Source of the DNA: Streptomyces sp. col6
GTDB lineage: Bacteria > Actinomycetota > Actinomycetes > Streptomycetales > Streptomycetaceae
Length of the DNA: 39,581 nt
Reading direction: 5' to 3'
Assembly (NCBI RefSeq): GCF_008042035.1
Contig: NZ_RDBL01000006.1
Location: forward strand, 1,274,565-1,314,145
Below, piece after piece: positions 9,475-16,314 of the stretch (the stretch's first letter is position 1; each line of letters opens with the position of its first letter). Position numbers and translations under genes: made by a program. The notes under the pieces were generated by a model. It saw only the letters and a program-made list of their open reading frames with translations. It was not told where the DNA came from and ran no database searches.

Positions 9475-12400
9475 GTGGAGACCAGGTCAGTCAGCCCCGT
9501 GTTCGTCGGCCGCACCGGCGAACTCACCTCGCTCACCGGCGCGCTCACCCGCGCCACCACGGAACCCTCCGGTGCGGCCGGGGGGTTCTTCGGCGAACCG
9601 CAGGCCCTGCTCATCGGCGGTGAGGCGGGGGTCGGCAAGACCCGCCTCGTCGAGGAGTTCCTCGCCGTCGCCGCCCGCCGGGACGCCGTCGTCGCCGTCG
9701 GCGGCTGCGTCGAGATCGGCGCCGAGGGACTGCCCTACGCCCCCTTCTCCACCGCCCTGCGCGCCGTACGCCGCGCCCTGCCCGAGGAGATGGCCGCCGC
9801 CTGCGCCGGCCAGGAGGGCGAGCTGGCCAGGCTGCTGCCCGAGCTGGGCGAGACCGGCCGGTACGGCTCCGACGAGCTCGGCACCGCCCGCCTCTTCGAA
9901 CTGACCGTCCGGCTCCTGGAGCGCATCTCGGCCGACCGGGCCGTCGTGCTCGTCCTGGAGGACCTGCACTGGGCCGACTCCTCCACCCGCCACCTCCTCG
10001 CCTACCTCTTCCGCACCCTGCGCAGCGGCCGCCTCGTCGTCGTCGGCACCTACCGCGCCGATGACATCCACCGCCGCCACCCGCTGCGCCCGCTCCTCGC
10101 GGAGATCGACCGGCTGCGCACCGTCCGCCGCATCGAACTCTCCCGGTTCACCCGGTCCGAGGTCCGCCGCCAGCTCACCGGCATCCTCGCCGACACTCCC
10201 GAACCCGCCCTGGTGGACGAGATATTCGAGCGCTCCGACGGCAACGCCTTCTTCGTCGAGGAGCTGGCCTGCACCCTGGAGTGCCGCAGCGGGGCCGGTG
10301 ACGCCCTCCCCGACTCGCTGCGCGACCTTCTCCTGGTCCGTGTCGAGACGCTCTCCGCCGACGCCCAGAAGGTCGCCCGGATCGTCGCCGAGGGCGGCTC
10401 CGCCGTCGAGTACAGGCTGCTCGCCGCCGTCGCCGGACTCGCCGAGGACGACCTCATCGAGGCCCTGCGCACCGCCGTCGGCGCCAATCTGCTGCTCACC
10501 ACGCCGGAGGGCGACGGCTACCGCTTCCGCCACTCCCTGGTCCGCGAGGCCGTCAGCGACGACCTGCTGCCCGGCGAGCGCTCCCGCCTCAACCGCCGGT
10601 ACGCGGAAGCCCTGGAGGCCGACCCCGGCCTCGTCCGGGAGGGGGAGCGCGCCACCCGCCTGGCCAGCTACTGGTACGGCGCGCACGACCCGGCCAAGGC
10701 GCTGCCGGCCGTGCTCAGGGCCTCCGTCGAGGCCCGCCACCGCAACGCCTACGCCGAGCAACTGCGCCTGCTGGAAAGGGCGCTGGAGCTGTGGGACGAC
10801 GCCCCCGAGGACGTACGGAGCACGCTGCGCCCCATCGACTACGCCGAGGTGTACCCCACCTGCGGCCGCGACGCCTCCACACCGCTGACCTATCTCGACC
10901 TGATGGCCGAGGCCACCGTCGCCGCCCGGCTCGGCGTCGAGCGCGAACGGGCCTTCGCCATCTGCAAGAAGGCCCTGCGCATCCTGGAGGGCGAGGACGA
11001 CGCCCTGCGCGCCGCCTGGTTCTGGGTCCAGCGCTCCCGCCTGGTCCAGGACCTCACGCGCGGCGACGGCTGGGAGGAGCTGGCCACGGCCGAGCGGCTG
11101 GTCCGGGGCCTGCCCCCGTCAGCGGTGCACGCCGACGTCCTGATGATGGTGGCCGGCTGGGGCGCCCTGCACCGCCCCGGCGCCGACACCCTCGCCGCCG
11201 CCGAACGGGCCGTGGAGTACGCCCAACTGGTCGGCAACGAGTACATCGAGCTGCACGCCCGCCTCACCCGCGGCTGGCTCAACGCGGACGCGGGCGCCGT
11301 CGACGAGGGCATCGCCGAGATGTACGCCGTCCGCGACCGGGCCGACGAACTGGGCCTCATCGACATCATGGGCCGGGCCAGCATCAACCTCCCCTCCACC
11401 CTGGAGGCGATGGGCCGTTCCCTGGAGGCGGTGGCCGCGTCCGACCACGGCATCCGCATCTGCCACGAGCACGGCGTCGCGGACATCGAGGCGTGGGTCC
11501 GCACCAACCAGGCGATGTCCCTGTTCTCGCTGGGCCGCTGGGACGAGTCCGTGGCCACCACCGAGGCCGCCGCCCGCAAGTCGCTGTCCCGCAAGTCCCA
11601 GGGGCTGGTCGCCGCCCGCCGCACCGAGATCGCCCTGGCCCGCGGTGACCTCGCCGAGGCCGAACGCCAACTCGCTCTGACCCGCCGCTCCTTCGGCTCC
11701 AGCGACCCGCAGCCGCAGCACTTCATCAACCCCGTGCGGCACGCCATCCTGATCGCCGTGCGGCAGGGTCGGCTGCCCGAGGCGCGCGCCGCCTTCGAGG
11801 CGCAGGCCGCCGAGGGCTTCCCGACCGGCACCCAGCGCTACGCCTTCCCGATGCTGCACGCCGTCGCGGCGGCGGAGGCCGACGCCCGGGGCCTGCCCGC
11901 CACCGAGCCCGGCCGGCCGGGCATCATCGACCTGGTCCGCAGCCATCTCAAGCGGCTGCCGGCCCTCGTCCCGGTCTGGGCCGGATACGTCCTGCTCGTC
12001 GAAGCGGAGCTGGCCAGGGCCGAGGGCACCGACACCCCGGACCACTGGGAGGGCGCCGCCCGCGCGTTCACCTCGCTGCACCGCCCGTACGAGCTGGCGC
12101 AGATCCAGCACCGCTGGGCGGAGGCGCTGCTCATCGCCTCCGGTGACCGGGCCACCGCCACCGGCCTGCTGCGCCAGGCCCATGCCACCGCCGTACGGCT
12201 GGGGGCCCGCCCGCTCACCGAGACCATCGAGCTGCTGGCCGGCCGCGCCCGTATCGCCCTCACCGGCACGGGGCCGGCGCCCGAGGAGATACCCGCCGCC
12301 GTCGTCGTCCCCGACGAGACCGGCGTGCCCGCGCAGCCGCCGGTCCGGGACCCCTCCGAGGAGCAGCTGAAGGCCGCGGCCGCCGCCGTGGAGTCCTTCG

Positions 12401-12606
12401 GGCTGACCCCGCGCGAGCAGGACGTGCACCGGCTGGTCGCCGCCGGACTCACCAACCGCCGCATCGCCGAGGAGCTGTACATCTCGCCGAAGACCGCGAG
12501 CGTGCACGTCTCCAACATCCTGGCCAAGCTGGGCGTGACCGGCCGCGGCGAGGCCGCCGCGCTGGCCCACCGGCTGCGGCTGTACCCGGTGCCCGAGCAC
12601 CGGTGA
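9475..12606 (+). CDS. large ATPase-LuxR (LAL-type) transcriptional regulator
   Basis: This protein of about 1043 residues has an N-terminal AAA/NB-ARC-like ATPase with a Walker A (GEAGVGKT, 49-56) and Walker B (VVLVLEDLHWAD, E162-D163). A long TPR-like helical middle region follows. A C-terminal LuxR helix-turn-helix (LTPREQDVHRLVAAGLTNRR, from about residue 977) binds DNA. Proteins of this build usually activate transcription in response to an unknown ligand. The start is uncertain. I favour GTG 9475 (VETRSVSPVFVGR) because a GATGCT hexamer ends 7 nt before it, as in a leaderless promoter. ATG 9463 and GTG 9397 are in-frame alternatives. It meets the next gene tail to tail. Confidence 0.9.
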   Translation: METRSVSPVFVGRTGELTSLTGALTRATTEPSGAAGGFFGEPQALLIGGEAGVGKTRLVEEFLAVAARRDAVVAVGGCVEIGAEGLPYAPFSTALRAVRRALPEEMAAACAGQEGELARLLPELGETGRYGSDELGTARLFELTVRLLERISADRAVVLVLEDLHWADSSTRHLLAYLFRTLRSGRLVVVGTYRADDIHRRHPLRPLLAEIDRLRTVRRIELSRFTRSEVRRQLTGILADTPEPALVDEIFERSDGNAFFVEELACTLECRSGAGDALPDSLRDLLLVRVETLSADAQKVARIVAEGGSAVEYRLLAAVAGLAEDDLIEALRTAVGANLLLTTPEGDGYRFRHSLVREAVSDDLLPGERSRLNRRYAEALEADPGLVREGERATRLASYWYGAHDPAKALPAVLRASVEARHRNAYAEQLRLLERALELWDDAPEDVRSTLRPIDYAEVYPTCGRDASTPLTYLDLMAEATVAARLGVERERAFAICKKALRILEGEDDALRAAWFWVQRSRLVQDLTRGDGWEELATAERLVRGLPPSAVHADVLMMVAGWGALHRPGADTLAAAERAVEYAQLVGNEYIELHARLTRGWLNADAGAVDEGIAEMYAVRDRADELGLIDIMGRASINLPSTLEAMGRSLEAVAASDHGIRICHEHGVADIEAWVRTNQAMSLFSLGRWDESVATTEAAARKSLSRKSQGLVAARRTEIALARGDLAEAERQLALTRRSFGSSDPQPQHFINPVRHAILIAVRQGRLPEARAAFEAQAAEGFPTGTQRYAFPMLHAVAAAEADARGLPATEPGRPGIIDLVRSHLKRLPALVPVWAGYVLLVEAELARAEGTDTPDHWEGAARAFTSLHRPYELAQIQHRWAEALLIASGDRATATGLLRQAHATAVRLGARPLTETIELLAGRARIALTGTGPAPEEIPAAVVVPDETGVPAQPPVRDPSEEQLKAAAAAVESFGLTPREQDVHRLVAAGLTNRRIAEELYISPKTASVHVSNILAKLGVTGRGEAAALAHRLRLYPVPEHR

Positions 12607-12608
12607 GG

Positions 12609-12642
12609 CGGTACCGGCGGGGCCGCGGCCCCGCCGGTACCG
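12609..12642. terminator. bidirectional terminator between convergent genes
   Basis: This is a perfect 34-nt palindrome (17-nt arms, centre GC at 12625-12626). It fills almost all of the 40-nt gap between the regulator and the dehydrogenase lipoprotein, and serves either strand. Confidence 0.75.
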
Positions 12643-12646
12643 GCCG

Positions 12647-13906
12647 CTACTTCACCCGCACCAGCAGGATCCTGTCGTCGCCCGCCTTCGGCGTGCCCCG
12701 GCCGTCCGTCTCGCTCGTCACGAGCCACAGCTTGTCGCCGCCCGCCGCCAGCACCGTGCGCAGCCGCCCGTACTCGCCCTCCAGGAACGCCTGCGGGTCC
12801 GCCAGGGGCTCCTTCGCCGCCCCGTCCTCGAAGGACAGGGGGATGCGCCACAGCCGCTCGCCCCGCAGGCCCGCCATCCAGATCGAGCCCTTGGCGTAGG
12901 CGATGCCGCTCGGCGAGGCCTCGGAGGTCTTCCACTGGGCCACCGGGTCGTGGAAGCCCTTTTGGTGCTCGGTGCCTTCGACGTCCGGCCAGCCGTAGTT
13001 GCCGCCCGGCTCGATCAGATTCAGCTCGTCCCAGGTGTCCTGGCCGAACTCGGAGGCCCACAGCCGCTTCTCCGCGTCCCAGGCGAGGCCCTGGACGTTG
13101 CGGTGGCCGTACGAATAGACCACGGAGTCGGCCTCCGGGTTGCCGTGCAGCGGCTCGCCGTCGGGCGTCATCCGGAGGATCTTGCCCGCCAGCGACTCCT
13201 TGTCCTGCGAGCGGTCGCCGTCGCCGGTCTCGCCCGTGCCCGCGTACAGCGCGCGGTCGGGTCCGAAGGCGATCCGCCCGCCGTTGTGGATCGAGCCCTT
13301 CGGGATGCCCCGCAGGATCGTGTCCGGAGCGCCGAGCGACTGTCCGGGCGTGGACGCGTTCTCGTCGTAGTTCATGCGGGCGATGCGGTTGTCCGAGGCG
13401 GTGGTGAAGTACGCGTACACCAGGTGGTCGGTGCCGAAGTCGGGGGAGACGGCGATGCCCAGCAGCCCGCCCTCGCCCGCCGGGGCGACACCGGGGACCG
13501 TGCCGAGGAGCTTCTTCTTCCCGGTCTTCGCGTCGATCCGGGTGATCGTCCCCTTGTCCCGGGAGCCCACCAGGAGGTCGCCGCCGGGCAGCGCCGCCAG
13601 GCCCCAGGGCGAGTTCAGCCCCTCGGTGAGCGTCGAGACCACCTTCGCCGAGCCCTTGGCCGGCGGCTGGTCGGCCGGGGGGCGCGAGACGGACGGCGAC
13701 GGCGAGGCGGACTTCCGGGGCGAGGCCGAGGGGGAGTGCGCCGGTGAACTCGCGCCCTGGCCCGCCGAACTCTCCATGCCCTCCTGCGAGGAGCACCCCG
13801 CGGCGAGCAGCAGGGCGCCGGCCGCCAGCACCGCCACCGTGCCCCGCCGCGCCCCCCGGCCGCCCGGCCTCGTCAGACCCAACGGGCCCCGCACTGATCC
13901 GAACAC
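12647..13906 (-). CDS. lipoprotein PQQ-type glucose/sorbosone dehydrogenase
   Basis: The mature domain is a six-bladed beta-propeller of the soluble glucose/sorbosone dehydrogenase family, predicted to oxidise a sugar or sugar alcohol outside the membrane. Motifs include LNSPWGLAALPGGDLLVGSR, EGGLLGIAVSPDFG, HNGGRIAFGPD (candidate catalytic His), YGHRNVQGLAWD and GGNYGWPDVEG. A lipobox (LLLAAGC) puts the lipidated cysteine at residue 38, followed by a long Ser/Pro linker. I chose GTG 13906 because GAAGGGA lies 8 nt upstream. GTG 13924 and GTG 13972 would lengthen the signal region. Whether it really uses PQQ cannot be shown from sequence. Confidence 0.88.
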   Translation of the reverse strand: MFGSVRGPLGLTRPGGRGARRGTVAVLAAGALLLAAGCSSQEGMESSAGQGASSPAHSPSASPRKSASPSPSVSRPPADQPPAKGSAKVVSTLTEGLNSPWGLAALPGGDLLVGSRDKGTITRIDAKTGKKKLLGTVPGVAPAGEGGLLGIAVSPDFGTDHLVYAYFTTASDNRIARMNYDENASTPGQSLGAPDTILRGIPKGSIHNGGRIAFGPDRALYAGTGETGDGDRSQDKESLAGKILRMTPDGEPLHGNPEADSVVYSYGHRNVQGLAWDAEKRLWASEFGQDTWDELNLIEPGGNYGWPDVEGTEHQKGFHDPVAQWKTSEASPSGIAYAKGSIWMAGLRGERLWRIPLSFEDGAAKEPLADPQAFLEGEYGRLRTVLAAGGDKLWLVTSETDGRGTPKAGDDRILLVRVK

Positions 13907-14003
13907 CGCACCGATCCCTTCCACAGCCGCCTGTCCCCTGTTCTTACACCGAGCCCGCCCGGACCGGGGCACTTTCCCGACCGGCGGTCGGCGCGCCGGG
14001 TGA

Positions 14004-15017
14004 TCAGTCCCAGGACTCGTGCGCCGCCGGCAGCCGGTCGATCTCCGCCAGGTCGCGCGCCGTCAGGACGAGACCGGCCGCCCCCGCGTTCTCCACGGCC
14101 CAGTGCTCCCGCTTGGTTCCCGGCACCGGCACCACCTGCGGGCCCTGGTGCAGCACCCAGGCCAGGGCCACCTGCGCGGGCGTCGCCCCGTGCCGCTCGG
14201 CGACCCGGCGCAGCCCCACCACGAGCGGCTGGTTCGCCGCCATCGTCTCGGCCGTGAACCGGGGATGCCGGGCCCGCAGGTCCTCCGGCTCGAAGCCCTG
14301 ACCCGGCGTCAGCGTCCCCGTCAGGAACCCGTTGCCCAGCGGCATCGCGGCCAGGAGGCCCACGCCCCGGTCCGCGCACCAGGGCAGCAGCGACTCCAGC
14401 GCCTGCGGCGACCACACCGACAGCTCCGCCTGCACGGCGCTGACCGGGAAGACCTGCTGCACCCGCTCCAGCTGCCGGATCGTTCCGTCGTGCGTCCGCG
14501 CACCCGGCCGCCGCGACGCCCGCGCACCGACCGCGCACAGTCCCAGCGCCCGGACCTTCCCCGCGCGCACCAGTTCCGCCATCGCGCCCCAGGTCTCCTC
14601 GACGGGCACCTCGGGGTCCGCGCGGTGCAGTTGGTACAGGTCGATCACATCGGTCTGCAGCCGCCGCAGCGAGGCGTCGCAGGCCCGCCGCACATAGCCG
14701 GGCCTGCCGTTGGCCACGATGTGCTGATCACCCACCAGGAGACCGCACTTGGTGGACACGAACGCCTTCTCGCGGCGGCCCTTCAACGCCCGCCCCACCA
14801 GCAGCTCATTGGTGAAGGGCCCGTACATGTCGGCGGTGTCGAGCAGGTCGACACCCGCGTCGAGCGCCGCGTGCACCGCCCGCAACGCGCGGTCGCCGCG
14901 CTGCTGCGAGGCGCTGTACGCCCAGCTCATCGGCATGCAGCCGAGACCGACCGCACCCACGGCGAGCGCCGCCGCACCGAGACTCCTGCGCTCCAACTCC
15001 CGAACCCCTTCTCGCAC
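14004..15017 (-). CDS. aldo/keto reductase
   Basis: This NAD(P)H-dependent oxidoreductase of about 337 residues has the AKR (beta/alpha)8-barrel. The catalytic tetrad is visible: Asp and Tyr in DTADMYG, Lys in VSTKCG, and His in LYQLHRADP. The cofactor region VVPVPGTKREHWAVENAGA is near the C-terminus. The substrate is unknown. The start is GTG 15017, preceded at 8 nt by TAGGTT (leaderless style), or TTG 14996, which has AAGGGG upstream and would give 330 residues. It is divergent from the 2-hydroxyacid dehydrogenase across a 53-bp promoter region, so the two may be co-regulated. Confidence 0.9.
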   Translation of the reverse strand: MREGVRELERRSLGAAALAVGAVGLGCMPMSWAYSASQQRGDRALRAVHAALDAGVDLLDTADMYGPFTNELLVGRALKGRREKAFVSTKCGLLVGDQHIVANGRPGYVRRACDASLRRLQTDVIDLYQLHRADPEVPVEETWGAMAELVRAGKVRALGLCAVGARASRRPGARTHDGTIRQLERVQQVFPVSAVQAELSVWSPQALESLLPWCADRGVGLLAAMPLGNGFLTGTLTPGQGFEPEDLRARHPRFTAETMAANQPLVVGLRRVAERHGATPAQVALAWVLHQGPQVVPVPGTKREHWAVENAGAAGLVLTARDLAEIDRLPAAHESWD

Positions 15018-15070
15018 CCGCCAACAACCTAACCTCTGCGCCCCGGCGGGCTTCGCATAGCCTCCTGACC
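15018..15070. promoter_or_regulatory. divergent promoter region
   Basis: The 53-bp gap holds two outward -10 hexamers. TAGCCT at 15058-15063 on the plus strand lies exactly 7 nt before the ATG of the dehydrogenase. TAGGTT on the minus strand (15031-15026) lies 8 nt before the reductase GTG. Neither gene has a good ribosome site, so both transcripts are probably leaderless. Confidence 0.5.
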
Positions 15071-16033
15071 ATGACTTCCACCACGCACTCCGCCCCCGCC
15101 CCCGAGGTCTGGCTGCCCCTGCGCCCCGAGGAGATCGAAGGGCTTCCCGAGGGCCTGACGTACCGCTTCTGGGACGGCGCGGAGGACTTCCCGGCCGACC
15201 CGGCCGACTGCGCCTACTACGTCGTCCCCTACATGAAGGGCATGGAGATCGCGGTCCGGCCGCTCGCGGAGATGAGCCGGGTCCAGGTCGTGCAGACGCT
15301 GTCGGCGGGCACCGACCACGTCGAACCCGGCCTCGCCGGACTGCCCGCGGGGGTACGGGTGTGCAACGCCAAGGGCGTCCACGAGGCGTCCACCGCCGAG
15401 CTGACCCTCGCGCTGATCCTGGCCTCGCTGCGCGGCTTCCCCGGCTTCGTGCACGGCCAGGACAAGGAGGAGTGGCGGTCCGGCTTCTACCCGGCGCTCG
15501 CCGACAAGTCCGTGCTGATCGTGGGCTACGGATCGATCGGTTCGGCCATCGAGGACCGGCTCGCGCCGTTCGAGTGCGCGCGGGTCGCACGCGTCGCACG
15601 CTCCGCGCGGACAACCGCACGCGGTCCCGTACACACGCTCGACGACCTGCCCGCCCTGCTGCCCGAGGCCGATGTGGTCATCCTGTCCACCCCGTTGAAC
15701 CCCTCCACCCAGGGGCTGGCAGGCGCGGACTTCCTCGCGGCGATGCCCGACGGGGCGCTCCTGGTCAACGTCGCCCGGGGGCCGGTCGTCGACACCAAGG
15801 CCCTGCTGTCCGAACTCGAGTCCGGCCGGCTGCGCGCCGCCCTGGACGTCACCGACCCGGAACCGCTGCCTTCCGGCCACCCCCTCTGGCATGCTCCGAA
15901 CGTCCTCATCACCCCGCACGTGGGAGGCAGCACCTCGGCGTTCCTGCCGCGCGCCAAGCGGCTGATCGCCGGACAGCTCACCCGCTTCGCCGCGGGCCGG
16001 CCGCTGGAGAACGTCGTACGCACCACCGGCTGA
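15071..16033 (+). CDS. D-isomer specific 2-hydroxyacid dehydrogenase
   Basis: This 320-residue NAD(P)-dependent dehydrogenase reduces 2-keto acids to D-2-hydroxy acids or runs the reverse reaction. The nucleotide-binding loop GYGSIG is at 152-157. The catalytic Arg-Glu-His set is complete: R236 (NVARGPVVD), E264 (DPEPLPSGHPLW) and H283 (TPHVGGST). The N-terminal substrate domain is shorter and more divergent than in SerA, and there is no ACT domain, so this is not a second phosphoglycerate dehydrogenase. The exact substrate is unknown. The start is the ATG at 15071. Confidence 0.92.
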   Translation: MTSTTHSAPAPEVWLPLRPEEIEGLPEGLTYRFWDGAEDFPADPADCAYYVVPYMKGMEIAVRPLAEMSRVQVVQTLSAGTDHVEPGLAGLPAGVRVCNAKGVHEASTAELTLALILASLRGFPGFVHGQDKEEWRSGFYPALADKSVLIVGYGSIGSAIEDRLAPFECARVARVARSARTTARGPVHTLDDLPALLPEADVVILSTPLNPSTQGLAGADFLAAMPDGALLVNVARGPVVDTKALLSELESGRLRAALDVTDPEPLPSGHPLWHAPNVLITPHVGGSTSAFLPRAKRLIAGQLTRFAAGRPLENVVRTTG

Positions 16034-16085
16034 CCACGCACCGGGCATGTGCGGTTCCCCTCCGTGGCCACAACACCGCAGGTAG

Positions 16086-16136
16086 TCACGGAGAGTAGAG
16101 GAGCTATGTCCCTGAGTGACGAGTCTGGTGTATCGT
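16086..16136 (+). promoter_or_regulatory. possible BldD site and -10 element upstream of the c-di-GMP gene
   Basis: TCACGGAGAGTAG at 16086-16098 keeps 7 of the 9 fixed positions of the BldD consensus as I remember it. TATCGT at 16131-16136 could be a -10 element. BldD controlling a c-di-GMP enzyme would fit known Streptomyces biology, but this match is by eye. Confidence 0.3.
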
Positions 16137-16314
16137 CCCGAAAGGGGTGCTGCGCCGTGGCAGGGACGGCGCCGGGGAGCCAGCCACACGCGAGGGGGCG
16201 ACGGGCGATGGACGGCCGATGGGCGAACGACCGGACACGGCAGGGCAGGCGACGGCGGGCGAAGGGCCCGGTGAGCCGGCGCCGCGGCCGGCCGGGGACC
16301 ACGGGAGGGCCGCG

